Source: Bacillus infantis NRRL B-14911
GTDB taxonomy: Bacteria > Bacillota > Bacilli > Bacillales > Cytobacillaceae
Assembly (NCBI RefSeq): GCF_000473245.1
Contig: NC_022524.1
Span: 2,690,501-2,754,500, forward strand
Reading direction: 5' to 3'
DNA: 64,000 bases
Shown here: piece by piece, positions 8,391 through 16,637 of the stretch
How positions within the stretch are numbered: the stretch's first letter is position 1
Layout: each line of letters begins with the position of its first letter
Notes under the pieces: model-generated
The model's input: only the letters and a program-made list of their open reading frames with translations
Database searches by the model: none
What the model was told of the DNA's origin: nothing
Program-made: the position numbers and the translations under genes

Positions 8391-8427
8391 ATCGCCCGTT
8401 TCCAAATAGGAAGCGGGCGATTTTATT
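8391..8427 (+). terminator. Rho-independent terminator
   Basis: ATCGCCCGTTTCC, a 5-base loop, GGAAGCGGGCGAT and then TTTTATTT. It follows the sporulation lipoprotein stop by a few bases. Confidence 0.9.
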
Positions 8428-8501
8428 TGATACTGCAGGGTTCAAACAATAGTATATCCTATTTGCACTGAGTCACTCTGATAGATAGGAAGAGAGCCAG
8501 T

Positions 8502-8595
8502 CGATGCATGACAACCCTCAAAAGAAGCCACTCATGTATAGATCATGGCCCATTCAATGCATGACGGCCATCAAAAGATACCACTCATGTATAGG
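8502..8595. repeat. Direct repeat pair, 53 bp apart
   Basis: ATGCATGAC begins at 8504 and 8557, and each is followed by CAAAAGA and then CCACTCATGTATAG, giving two imperfect copies of a unit with a 53 bp period. The second copy includes the last codons of the S51 peptidase gene. A single TGAGTCACTCT motif, as in the large arrays, sits just upstream near 8470. Confidence 0.7.
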
Positions 8596-9301
8596 AAAGG
8601 TCTGCCAGATAAATGCAATCGAGTCTTGTTTCTTCAGCTTTGTTATCATTGACTTCTACATAATAAGCGCTGGCATTCCTTCTGGAGCAGACCGTTTGAT
8701 AAAGCGACCCATCCACAAAATGAAGTGCAGCCCCATCATCTGCCGCATAGCCCGGCTTCATGAGCGCTTCCCTGATATATTTTCTGTAAGCTGGCTTTCT
8801 CTTATTCTCCCCGTCATAGTGCGGGCAATGGCTGCCTTTTAGGATGCCCAAACCTTTAATGGGATACAGCGGTCCGTTAAGAGGATCTGTAAGGCCTTCT
8901 TCAAACCAGCAGATGCTTCCTGCGCTTATGCCGGCCAAAATGATTGCTTTTTGATAGCATTTCAACAGAAGCTTATCCAGTCCCCATTCTTTCCAAAGAA
9001 TCATCATATTGCGGGTATTCCCGCCTCCAACGTAGATGATATCCTGTCCAAGCAAAAATTCTTCAGCATCATTGAAGTTTGGCTCAAACAGCGACAGATG
9101 GGCCGGTATGCACTCCATTTTTTCGAATGCTTCATAAAATCGGTCTATATAGTTTTGCTGGTCTCCGCTTGCCGTTGGCAGAAAGCATATTTTTGGTTTC
9201 TTATTTTGCGACTGCCCAATGATATATTGATCAAGAAGGAGGTTTTCAGGTTCCATGGAAAATCCTCCTCCTCCCATTGCGATGATCTGCCTCATTTTCA
9301 T
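8585..9301 (-). CDS. Peptidase E-like serine peptidase (family S51)
   Basis: A 238-residue cytosolic protein with the S51 fold: MRQIIAMGGGGFSMEPE at the N-terminus, CFLPTASGD near 39-46, VGGGNTRNM near 91-99 and the nucleophile motif GISAGSICW with Ser126. A histidine-rich motif GSHCPHYD (157-163) lies where the catalytic His is expected. Family members cleave Asp-X dipeptides; cyanophycinases share the fold. No signal peptide. It is convergent with the sporulation lipoprotein and starts only a few bases downstream of the YdcF-like gene, so the two are probably co-transcribed. Confidence 0.88.
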   Translation of the reverse strand: MKMRQIIAMGGGGFSMEPENLLLDQYIIGQSQNKKPKICFLPTASGDQQNYIDRFYEAFEKMECIPAHLSLFEPNFNDAEEFLLGQDIIYVGGGNTRNMMILWKEWGLDKLLLKCYQKAIILAGISAGSICWFEEGLTDPLNGPLYPIKGLGILKGSHCPHYDGENKRKPAYRKYIREALMKPGYAADDGAALHFVDGSLYQTVCSRRNASAYYVEVNDNKAEETRLDCIYLADLSYT

Positions 9302-9310
9302 TTCCTCTCT

Positions 9311-9931
9311 TTAAGAATCTGAAATCTCAACCTCAGTGTCTATGATGATTCCTTGTTTAACATAGTAGATCAGTTTTTCCGCTTCCCTCTTTGCCCTCAG
9401 CCTGCCTGCTTCTGAAAGCTGCCAGTTCCCTTCTATTGTATGGATGTCGTCCACAGGGCAAAGCGAGTATTCTATCCAGTCCGGCATATAGGTTTTCATG
9501 GCCAGATATGCCCTTCTTATATGGCAGGAAGCTGTCACAACCAATATCCTTTTTATTTTGTGGAGATTGAACTCCCGGTCAAGGACCAGCAGTGAAGCAA
9601 GCACATTTTCCTTTGTGTGGAGAGATTGATTTTCTATTAAAATATCTGCTGCCGGGATACCAAGTGCCAGAGCTTTCTCTTTTAAAAGTTCTGCCTCGCA
9701 TAGCCGGGACGGTGCCCAGACTACGCCGCCGGAAAAAAGCAGCTTGCCTGCCCTGCCGCTGTTATACAGCTCGAGCGCCTTTGGCAGTCTGTATTCAGCA
9801 GCCTTGCTGCTTCCCAGGACGAATATGCATTCTCCCGATTTTTTATCATCCGCGATATTTTTATAAAGAAGATCCCCAATCTGCCTGTCTGATAACTGAT
9901 TGAAATTAAGCTTTGATATTAGTGTTTTCAT
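9311..9931 (-). CDS. YdcF-family (DUF218) protein
   Basis: ATG at 9931 is chosen for the AGAGGGG upstream; product 206 residues. The DUF218 core is visible: CIFVLGSSKAAEYRLPKALELYNSGRA, LLFSGGVVWAP, then ESQSL-type segment IENQSLHTKENVLAS and VVTASCHIRRAYLAMK. The family includes YdcF, which binds S-adenosylmethionine, and envelope proteins such as SanA. No membrane helix is present, so it resembles cytosolic YdcF. Its substrate is unknown. It lies just upstream of the S51 peptidase gene. Confidence 0.82.
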   Translation of the reverse strand: MKTLISKLNFNQLSDRQIGDLLYKNIADDKKSGECIFVLGSSKAAEYRLPKALELYNSGRAGKLLFSGGVVWAPSRLCEAELLKEKALALGIPAADILIENQSLHTKENVLASLLVLDREFNLHKIKRILVVTASCHIRRAYLAMKTYMPDWIEYSLCPVDDIHTIEGNWQLSEAGRLRAKREAEKLIYYVKQGIIIDTEVEISDS

Positions 9932-10006
9932 GGATTGCCCCTCTTTACTCACAAGTATATTATTCTCCAGCCTCTCTGAAATTCCTGTCATATTTATATT
10001 TTATGT

Positions 10007-10042
10007 AAGAAAGGCGGGCTGCTTTTCCGCCGTCCCGCCTTA
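10007..10042 (-). terminator. Rho-independent terminator
   Basis: On the minus strand AAGGCGGG, a 16-base loop, CCCGCCTTTCTTA. It follows the Gly/Phe-rich protein gene. Confidence 0.75.
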
Positions 10043-10050
10043 AACCATTT

Positions 10051-10341
10051 TTAATAATAGTATGGGTAAGGCGGATAAGGGTAAGGATAGCCGTATCCAT
10101 ACGGTCCGGCGAGGGCGCTTCCCAATAGCAGGCCTCCTGCTAACCCTCCCAGGAATGGGAAACCGAACCCAAAGCCAAATGGACGTCCGAACCCAAATCC
10201 AAACGGACGGCCAAACCCGAATCCAAACGGGCGGCCGAAGCCGAATCTGCCAAAGCCTGGACGGCCAAAGCCAAAGCGGCTCAAATCTCCATGAGAAGCT
10301 GCTGCTTCAGGGCGATACATAAACTGCTGTTGATTCATCAT
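10051..10341 (-). CDS. Gly/Phe/Arg/Pro-repeat protein, possibly spore surface
   Basis: About 96 residues. AGGAGAAGG precedes two consecutive ATGs (10341 and 10338), and either may be used. The middle is a run of near-identical units of the type GFGRPFGF (about residues 26-70), then a hydrophobic GGLAGGLLLGSALAG and a Tyr/Pro tail ending PYPPYPYYY. Such composition is common in spore coat or exosporium proteins of Bacillaceae, but nothing in the sequence proves that location. The repeats are also visible as short DNA repeats and are likely to vary in number between strains. Confidence 0.65.
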   Translation of the reverse strand: MMNQQQFMYRPEAAASHGDLSRFGFGRPGFGRFGFGRPFGFGFGRPFGFGFGRPFGFGFGFPFLGGLAGGLLLGSALAGPYGYGYPYPYPPYPYYY

Positions 10342-10513
10342 GCCTTCTCCTCTCATATTCTATCTTTTTTTTCCATATGAGGGGCAGCAACAATGATGTC
10401 AAAGCCCCCTCATCGTATAGGTTTCAGTCTAGAATATGTCAGAGAAGGCCTCGTTGAATAGACATTTACCCAGGATTGGAGGCAAAAATTATAAATTCCT
10501 TATTCAGGACAAA

Positions 10514-10547
10514 TTAAATAAGAACCTGCTGAAAAGACAGGTTCTTG
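10514..10547 (-). terminator. Rho-independent terminator
   Basis: On the minus strand AAGAACCTG, a 9-base loop, CAGGTTCTT, then ATTTAATTT. It follows the acetyltransferase gene ending at 10555. Confidence 0.7.
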
Positions 10548-10554
10548 CCAGAAC

Positions 10555-11055
10555 TTATTTTAAAAGCTTTGCCATTATATATTCATCATGATAGTTCCCA
10601 TCTATGAGTAAGGAGTTTTTCTTAACACCTTCAACTTCGAATCCTGCTTTTTTATATAACGCAAGCGCATTTTCATTTTCACTGACCACTGAAAGCTCCA
10701 ATCTGTACAGGCTGGCTTCCTTGGCCCAGCTGTCAAGCTTCTGAAAAAGACTGTAGCCGATTCCTTGACCCCGAAAGTCTTTTTTAATGCCTATAACGAG
10801 GGCAGCAGAGTGGCGCACCCTGCCGGCCATTCCGCCATTGACAATTAAATACCCCGCCAGACGGCCGTCTTCTTCAGCTGCGAAAATGGCGGCATTATCC
10901 CGGCTGGAAAGCGCCTCGATCATCTTTTTTTGAATGTCTGCGGAAACATTCCGTTCCCCTGGCCCATACAGCATATATGACGATTCATTTTCCACATCTT
11001 TAATAAGCTCGGCAAAAGCTTCTCCATCCTCTGGTACAAGCTTTCGGATCATCAT
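10555..11055 (-). CDS. GNAT-family N-acetyltransferase
   Basis: ATG at 11055 follows GGAGGAAATGAC; the longer frame to 11238 lies inside the MATE gene and is rejected. The 166-residue product has the GNAT core: AALVIGIKKDFRGQGIGYSL (acetyl-CoA loop RGQGIG) and RLELSVVSENENALALYKKAGF near the C-terminus, the pattern of RimI/spermidine-acetyltransferase-like proteins. It begins 14 bases after the MATE exporter gene and is probably in its operon. Substrate unknown. Confidence 0.85.
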   Translation of the reverse strand: MMIRKLVPEDGEAFAELIKDVENESSYMLYGPGERNVSADIQKKMIEALSSRDNAAIFAAEEDGRLAGYLIVNGGMAGRVRHSAALVIGIKKDFRGQGIGYSLFQKLDSWAKEASLYRLELSVVSENENALALYKKAGFEVEGVKKNSLLIDGNYHDEYIMAKLLK

Positions 11056-11069
11056 GTCATTTCCTCCAA

Positions 11070-12431
11070 TTATACCCCTTCGGCCGGAGCGAATTTTTTC
11101 TTTTGGATATAAATCAGCCTTGCTGACAGGCATATGCCCGCTGCCAAAAGACCGGCGGTAAGTCCGATCCAATATCCCGGGGCACCGAGGCTGGTATAAT
11201 GGGCCAGCCCATATCCGAGCGGCAGGCAGATCAGCCAATAGGCAATAAGCGTGATGATGAATGCAAGATTAACATCCTTATAGCCTCTTAGCGCTGCCTG
11301 GGCAGTTGCCTGGATGGCATCTGAAATCTGGAAGAACAAAGCATAAATCAGGAAATGTGCCGTCAGGGATATTACTGCTGCATCATTGGAGTAAAAGCCT
11401 GCAACCTGATAGCGGAAAAGGACAACAAGAAGGCCAGTGACAAGTGCAATGACAACCGACAAATAAATGCCGATCCAGCTGTACGCCTTTGCATCTCTAT
11501 TCCTCTTTGCCCCCACCTCATAGCCGACCAGCACAGTCTGTGCCATCGAAATGCTGATCGGAATCATATAAAGGAAGGAAACGATATTGAGTGCCGACTG
11601 ATAGGAGGCAAGCGTCTCCACACTGAAACGGCTTAACAGAATCGTCACCACCGCAAACATGCTTGTTTCAAAAAAGATCGACAGACCCATCGGAACACCG
11701 ATTTTTAAGATTTCCTTGCATTGGGACCATGAGAAGTCTTCCAAATTGGAAAACACCTTATACACTGCAAACGGCTGCTGTGTCCTGATAATGAAAATCG
11801 TCAGCGCTAGTATTACCCAATAGGTGGCAGCAGTAGCATAGCCTCCCCCTGCCCCGCCAAGCTCAGGAAAGCCCCAGAATCCAAAGATCAGGACAAAGTT
11901 CAGGAAGAAGTTAACAGGAAGCGCACAGAGAAGAATGACCATAACGACCCGTGTCTTCCCGAGAGCATAAATGAACGAGCGCAGAACATTGAATAAGAAA
12001 AGAGGAATGATTCCAAAGCTTAATCCAATCAAATAACCTCTTGCCGTCTGTTCAACACCGCTCTCCAGATCCATCCGGTCCAAGATGGGTCCTATCAGGA
12101 AAAAACCCGCCGCAATGACAGCCAGTGCAATCATGATTGCCAGATACATGCCGTTCTTGACAACTGCCGCTACTTCTCCATGCTTTTTCTCGCCAAACCG
12201 CTGCGCCGCGATCGGCGAAACAGCCAGGAGAATTCCGCTCAGCCCTGTAAAAACAGGATTCCAAATCGATGACCCAATAGCAACCCCTGCAAGATCGGAA
12301 GCACTGTATTTACCGGACATAATGGTATTAAAGAAAACCATTGAAAACATCCCAAGCTGCGTAATCAAGATGGGAATCAATAATATGAGGATCTGTTTGA
12401 TTTTTTCTTTTACTGTAAAAGTCTGATTCAT
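11070..12431 (-). CDS. MATE-family multidrug/Na+ antiporter
   Basis: A 453-residue membrane protein with 12 predicted helices in two homologous halves. N-terminal features include ITQLGMFSMVFFNTIMSGKYSASDLAGVAIGSSIW, the MATE signature region, and IAAQRFGEKKHGEVA in the first long loop; the second half shows ISMAQTVLVGYEVGAKRNRDA, its counterpart. This matches the NorM/DinF-type exporters that expel cationic drugs using Na+ or H+. An acetyltransferase gene follows in the same direction. Confidence 0.92.
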   Translation of the reverse strand: MNQTFTVKEKIKQILILLIPILITQLGMFSMVFFNTIMSGKYSASDLAGVAIGSSIWNPVFTGLSGILLAVSPIAAQRFGEKKHGEVAAVVKNGMYLAIMIALAVIAAGFFLIGPILDRMDLESGVEQTARGYLIGLSFGIIPLFLFNVLRSFIYALGKTRVVMVILLCALPVNFFLNFVLIFGFWGFPELGGAGGGYATAATYWVILALTIFIIRTQQPFAVYKVFSNLEDFSWSQCKEILKIGVPMGLSIFFETSMFAVVTILLSRFSVETLASYQSALNIVSFLYMIPISISMAQTVLVGYEVGAKRNRDAKAYSWIGIYLSVVIALVTGLLVVLFRYQVAGFYSNDAAVISLTAHFLIYALFFQISDAIQATAQAALRGYKDVNLAFIITLIAYWLICLPLGYGLAHYTSLGAPGYWIGLTAGLLAAGICLSARLIYIQKKKFAPAEGV

Positions 12432-12603
12432 GATGGTACTCCTTGGTAATAAAAGTCACAAGGATAATTATAAGCCAAACAAAGCATCAGCGGGCGGAAA
12501 AAATGTAATTGTTAGAAAATCTCCTGTAGAAAGGAAGGGCAGGATGCTGGCTGTAAAAGCTTTTACCATTTATGGATAGCTCTTCCCAATCAAATTATAG
12601 CAG

Positions 12604-12740
12604 CCTGTTGATTGGAGTGGAGGGCACTCAGACTCCTGCGGGAGGCAGCGGCAGGGCTGAGACCCCGCATGAGCGAAGCGAAGAGGAGGCTCAGCGCCGC
12701 CCCGCGGAAAGCGAAGTGCCTGGAACGGAAATCAACAGCC
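12604..12740. repeat. Bacillaceae-type palindromic intergenic element
   Basis: About 137 bp bounded by inverted ends (CTGTTGATT... and ...AATCAACAG) with G+C-rich interior blocks GACTCCTGCGGGA, GACCCCGCA, GAGGAGGCTCAG and CCCCGCGGAAAGCG. I recognise this as the non-coding palindromic repeat found in many copies in Bacillus relatives; it has no coding capacity. The remaining bases between 12432 and 12780 show nothing else of note. Confidence 0.75.
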
Positions 12741-12780
12741 CTCATTTATAAGCAAAAAAGCCTGCTGCTGCAGACTATTG

Positions 12781-12942
12781 CTAATGACTGTTCTTATTCT
12801 CAACATAAATCCACAAATAATAGACAACCCACATAACCAATATTGGCAGTATGGCAAAGCTGCGGAAAGGAGCATACAAGAGCATGCCTATACTCGCAAG
12901 CAGTGCCCACGGGGCCAATCGTGAATATTTCTTCCATTCCAT
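12781..12942 (-). CDS. Small membrane protein (53 aa)
   Basis: ATG at 12942 follows GCAGGGGGGAAGG. The product begins MEWKKYSRLAPWALLASIG and contains two hydrophobic stretches, the second being FAILPILVMWVVYYLWIYV, before a polar tail ENKNSH. It begins 15 bases after the small membrane protein gene at 12958-13221 and appears to be in its operon. A longer frame covers the same DNA in another phase but ignores both ribosome sites. No family is recognised. Confidence 0.6.
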   Translation of the reverse strand: MEWKKYSRLAPWALLASIGMLLYAPFRSFAILPILVMWVVYYLWIYVENKNSH

Positions 12943-12957
12943 ATACCTTCCCCCCTG

Positions 12958-13221
12958 CTAATTCCCGGTTCCCGCCGGCTGCAGATATTTTGTGAAATAG
13001 GCTCCGGCCAGCAGCAGGATAAGGGCCATCATCCAGTTGAAAATCCCAAGCCAGCCCATCCAGTACGAAATAAGATTGACTATGGCAATCAGGAAAAAGC
13101 AGATCGAGGTAAGGGCACTTTTGAAGCCGGTAACGCCTGCTTCTTTTCTTTTTTTCATTAAAATTGATATAGAAAAAGGCAGACTTATAACGAGTATAAT
13201 AGTCAGCAGGATCGGAATCAT
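12958..13221 (-). CDS. Small multi-pass membrane protein (87 aa)
   Basis: Three membrane helices: MIPILLTIILVISLPFSI, then ALTSICFFLIAIVNLISYW and FNWMMALILLLAGAYF, with a basic loop (MKKRKEAG) after the first. AGAAAGAGGGGAA precedes the ATG. A weak sigma-A-like promoter may lie at about 13250-13285 on the minus strand. It is followed after 15 bases by a second small membrane protein gene. Neither has a known function. Confidence 0.65.
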   Translation of the reverse strand: MIPILLTIILVISLPFSISILMKKRKEAGVTGFKSALTSICFFLIAIVNLISYWMGWLGIFNWMMALILLLAGAYFTKYLQPAGTGN

Positions 13222-13295
13222 AGATTTCCCCTCTTTCTAACAAGATCTTGATTATATGTCCTCTAACTATTATACGGACAAGATATGAAAAAGTT

Positions 13296-14066
13296 TCACC
13301 CGCCCATGACCAGGCCGCCATCGACATACAGGCACTGCCCTGTCACAAAGCTTGAGAGCGGGGATGCGAAATAAAGGGCAGCATCTGCAATATCCTCCGG
13401 TGCTGCAAGGCGCTGCATCGGAGTGAGTTCAATAATACTGTTCCTTACATCCTCCTTTGTCCCGGCGCTCGAATCGGTCGGATAGGTCAGCCCTGGGGCA
13501 ACTGCATTGACGGTGATTCCAAAACAGCCAAGCTCCTTCGCGAGATTCCTGGTAAACCCGAGCAAGCCTGACTTGGCGGTTGTATAGTCGTGATAGGGAA
13601 TCACTGGAAAACTTACAAGGTTGCTCACAATATTTACAATATTACCGCTCATCTGCTCTTTCATATAGGGAATGGCTGCCCTGCATACATTATAAGCGCC
13701 GCGGACACTTCCTTCCCACTGACGGTTATAGTCGTCCCACTCAAGCTCCCAGGCTGCCTTGCGTTCCTTGGGATTAAAAGAATAATGGCTTAAGGCATTA
13801 TTAATGACCGCATCGATGCCCCCATAACTCTCGATAATATCGTTCATCATCCTTTTGACCTCCTCTTCATCAGTCACATCTGCCTGCATGGCAGCAGCGT
13901 GGCCGCCCGACTCCCTTATTTCCTTTGCGGCCGACTCGGCGGCCTCCCTGCTGGAAAGATAGTTAAGGATGACTAAAGCTCCCTCCGAACCCATCTTCCT
14001 GCTAATTGCTCTGCCGATTCCCCTGCTCGCACCGGTAACAAGGACCACTTTGTTTTTTACAAGCAT
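13296..14066 (-). CDS. SDR-family oxidoreductase (FabG-like)
   Basis: A 256-residue classical short-chain dehydrogenase: TGASRGIG at 11-18 for the dinucleotide, NNA at 89-91, catalytic Ser148, Tyr161 and Lys165 (YTTAK), and the C-terminal YVDGGLVMGG. It is usually annotated 3-oxoacyl-ACP reductase, but FabG-like SDRs reduce many carbonyls. It is the last gene of the TPP-controlled operon, 11 bases after the luxC-like gene. In that setting it would fit as the step that reduces an aldehyde to an alcohol, which is an inference. Confidence 0.88.
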   Translation of the reverse strand: MLVKNKVVLVTGASRGIGRAISRKMGSEGALVILNYLSSREAAESAAKEIRESGGHAAAMQADVTDEEEVKRMMNDIIESYGGIDAVINNALSHYSFNPKERKAAWELEWDDYNRQWEGSVRGAYNVCRAAIPYMKEQMSGNIVNIVSNLVSFPVIPYHDYTTAKSGLLGFTRNLAKELGCFGITVNAVAPGLTYPTDSSAGTKEDVRNSIIELTPMQRLAAPEDIADAALYFASPLSSFVTGQCLYVDGGLVMGG

Positions 14067-14077
14067 GATTTCCCCTC

Positions 14078-15532
14078 CTATTCAACATCCGGATCATAGC
14101 GTTCCATATCTTCTTCTGCATTTCTTTCAATATCTATGACTCTTGCAAGCGACAGCAGATTGAAGCTTCCGTCATGATGCCAGCCCGGCTTTGCCCTGTT
14201 CATCTCCCCGACCGGGCAGATTCTGCTGATTCCGGCCTCACCGAGTTTGGCGCTTATATCCATTAGTCTATCAGGCAGGACCGCCAGCCCGCATGACTGC
14301 ATATACTTTTTATAGGGCTGAAGATTGCCTATGCATCCTTCAAGTTCCTGGACAGAAAAAATATGAACAAATCTATTTAAGGGAGATGCTTCAAAACCGC
14401 TTCCTTCCTGAAAAACCACTGTCCAGCCTGTATTCATTCCATCTTTATAAACTGCGGTTCTGCTGCCTTTCAGTTTTTCCAGTTCATATTTTCCCCTTGT
14501 TCTTTGGATTGACAGGTGCTCTTCTTCTGACAGGACGGACCGGCGCCGCTTTTTTTCGTACCGGGCAAGCTCTGAGCCGAGCAGCTGGGCGAAACGCCGG
14601 GGCTCAACCGTCCCTCCTTCTTCTATGTAAACGGATTGCGGAGAGAGACAGCCCTGCTGGTCATAGATGCAAATGTCTTCCGCAAGCCTGCGGGCTGTCC
14701 TCGCATACAGATCAGGAGTCAAAGCTTCTTTTCCGATCATGCTGATGCTGATTTTATGCCCGTATGCCAGAAGGCACTTCCCTTCAGGAAGCCTCTTTTT
14801 AATGCTATTCACTGTTTTGTCTGATCCATATACAATAACAGCTTCGGCTGATTCAAGAGCCGGCGCTTCCATTTCGGAATTCCCGCCATGCCATGGAAGA
14901 ACCGCTGCGGCCTCTGCAAGATTTTCATCTATTTCTGCCAGGGATTTCAGAAATAAAACCGGCAGGACGGGCTCAGAAAAAGAAGTTTTTCCAAGGTGTG
15001 CAGATTTCATGAGAAACCCCATGATCAGGCTCCATAGCTGGACACCAGGAACATTGCCTGAAAACACATGAAAAATCAGATCTGGCCCATAAGCCCGGCT
15101 GAGCCCGCCGGACTTTCTTGGCCGGAATTCATCCAGCATTCCCGGAGAATCAAATTCTTCTTCCAGGAAGCGCAAGAGCTCTTTTTTTCGGAATGTCCTC
15201 ATATACCTTTTCAGCTCCAGCCGGATCATTTCACTGTCATAGCCGGTGACGGCAGGAAGGAGCTTCTCCGCCAATTCTCTCAGATGATAGTCAGGATTCA
15301 GCCATAGCCGGACTGCTTCATCAATTGTGCTGACTATGCTTGAAACCGGCAAATCTTTGAGGTATTGGCTGCGTTTTTCCAGTACAGCTTCAATTGTATG
15401 TTTCATTTCTTCGCCGCTGAGTTCAGGATATCTAAGCGAGAAAGTTTCTCCTTCCGCGTTATAAATCTTCTCTTTTACAACAGCTGGCTTGATTGATGAC
15501 GGCAAATGGAAGATATCGACTGTTTCCGCCAT
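14078..15532 (-). CDS. luxC: LuxC-family acyl-CoA/acyl-protein reductase
   Basis: ATG at 15532 gives 484 residues; a longer frame uses a TTG inside luxE. LuxC-family marks are the segment LIFHVFSGNVPGVQLWSLIMG (about 152-172), WHGG near 214-217, VIVYGSD near 232-238 and the catalytic cysteine Cys295 in DQQGCLSPQ, where an acyl thioester is formed and reduced by NADPH to the aldehyde. In luminous bacteria LuxC works with LuxE and LuxD; here luxE is immediately upstream (one base between stop and start), and luxD, luxA and luxB are absent. Its natural acyl substrate is unknown. Confidence 0.87.
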   Translation of the reverse strand: MAETVDIFHLPSSIKPAVVKEKIYNAEGETFSLRYPELSGEEMKHTIEAVLEKRSQYLKDLPVSSIVSTIDEAVRLWLNPDYHLRELAEKLLPAVTGYDSEMIRLELKRYMRTFRKKELLRFLEEEFDSPGMLDEFRPRKSGGLSRAYGPDLIFHVFSGNVPGVQLWSLIMGFLMKSAHLGKTSFSEPVLPVLFLKSLAEIDENLAEAAAVLPWHGGNSEMEAPALESAEAVIVYGSDKTVNSIKKRLPEGKCLLAYGHKISISMIGKEALTPDLYARTARRLAEDICIYDQQGCLSPQSVYIEEGGTVEPRRFAQLLGSELARYEKKRRRSVLSEEEHLSIQRTRGKYELEKLKGSRTAVYKDGMNTGWTVVFQEGSGFEASPLNRFVHIFSVQELEGCIGNLQPYKKYMQSCGLAVLPDRLMDISAKLGEAGISRICPVGEMNRAKPGWHHDGSFNLLSLARVIDIERNAEEDMERYDPDVE

Positions 15533-15533
15533 C

Positions 15534-16637
15534 TTACCGGCCGCCCTTTGAGAGAAGCTGGTCGGCTGCAATGGAGCAGCCTCTTGCCTCAGAACCCTTT
15601 ACTCTCCCGAGCAGCCTGAATCCATGCTCCGTTTTCATACCAAGATCTTCCGTCAGGACGGCCAGGCAGGAATTCCAGTTCGCCAGGTCATAGTGGGCAA
15701 GCACTCCCGTCTCTCCTTCTTTTACCGGTTCAAAAGTGGCTGGGTCCAGCACTCTCGTCTTCAGCCAGACCGGCCCGCTCTTATCGGTTATTGCCTGTTT
15801 TCCCGCAAACCTTGAATGAATATTCTGGTCATAGATCTGAGAGCTGAGCTCCGTCATGCCGTACATGTTTATCTGCAGATCCTTTTCTATTCCAAAGAAA
15901 CGTACATAATGTTCAGCCATTTCTTCCGGGCTTATTTCCTTTGCCTGGCCTTTGAACCCGCCGGTATCAAAAATCCTGCTGCCCTCATGCATTAAAAATG
16001 ACTGATTATTTTCTTTCAAAAAATCAAAAAAATGAACATAAGCATATGTTGCCCCCATGATCAGTACAGGTTCTCCCCTTTCTGACATCATGCCGAGCGA
16101 CTCTGCTGCTCTCTGAAAGTCAAGGCCTTCTCCATTGTGAAAGAAGCGGCTGTACTCATTGCCGTAATAAAAGACAGCATTGGTAAGGTAGCGGGAAAGG
16201 GAAGAGTTTTTGTTATACTCATCTGATGGTGACAGTACAAAAATGGCCATCTTTTCCCGGTCAGGCAGTACAAAGTTTTTGAAAGGGCCTTTCATGGAGA
16301 GATCCCACAAGGATAAATCCGGATGAAAGTTCTTACCCTTAGCATCAGGATTGGTCGTCCCACTGGTCATAAAGACTGCCTCCGCCTCTTCAGCCGGTTC
16401 GCAGGTTAGTGTCAGATCTTTAAAACCATGAACCGGCATAGGGGGAATTTCTTCCCATGTGTGCACTGTAAAGGGAGTCTTCCTTTTAGCCTGGCAAAAG
16501 TTTTTATAAAATAAGTTATTCTCATACTGATAGCTGAAAAGTTTAAGCGCCAGTCTGCCAAACCTCTCATCAGAATCTTTCCCTGCTTCGATAAAATCTT
16601 TAATTTCCGCTATCAAACTGATCGATTCTTTTTTCAT
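15534..16637 (-). CDS. luxE: LuxE-family acyl-protein synthetase
   Basis: ATG at 16637 with AAAGGAG nine bases upstream; product 367 residues. It is an adenylate-forming enzyme of the LuxE/PaaK group: FMTSGTTNPDAKGK (about 89-102) is the phosphate-binding loop, MYGMTELSSQIYD (near 257-269) the adenylate motif, and HYDLANWNSC a later conserved block. LuxE activates a carboxylic acid with ATP and passes it to the LuxC cysteine. Its start lies inside the 3' end of the permease gene and its stop is one base before luxC, so all are translationally coupled. Confidence 0.87.
   Translation of the reverse strand: MKKESISLIAEIKDFIEAGKDSDERFGRLALKLFSYQYENNLFYKNFCQAKRKTPFTVHTWEEIPPMPVHGFKDLTLTCEPAEEAEAVFMTSGTTNPDAKGKNFHPDLSLWDLSMKGPFKNFVLPDREKMAIFVLSPSDEYNKNSSLSRYLTNAVFYYGNEYSRFFHNGEGLDFQRAAESLGMMSERGEPVLIMGATYAYVHFFDFLKENNQSFLMHEGSRIFDTGGFKGQAKEISPEEMAEHYVRFFGIEKDLQINMYGMTELSSQIYDQNIHSRFAGKQAITDKSGPVWLKTRVLDPATFEPVKEGETGVLAHYDLANWNSCLAVLTEDLGMKTEHGFRLLGRVKGSEARGCSIAADQLLSKGGR

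Noticed and set aside
12800-13327. A 175-residue open frame on the minus strand
   Set aside because: It covers two small membrane protein genes in another phase; those have their own ribosome sites and typical helices, and this frame does not.
13296-15532. A bacterial luciferase (lux) operon
   Set aside because: luxC and luxE relatives are present, but luxA, luxB and luxD are not found in the neighbourhood, so light emission is not supported.
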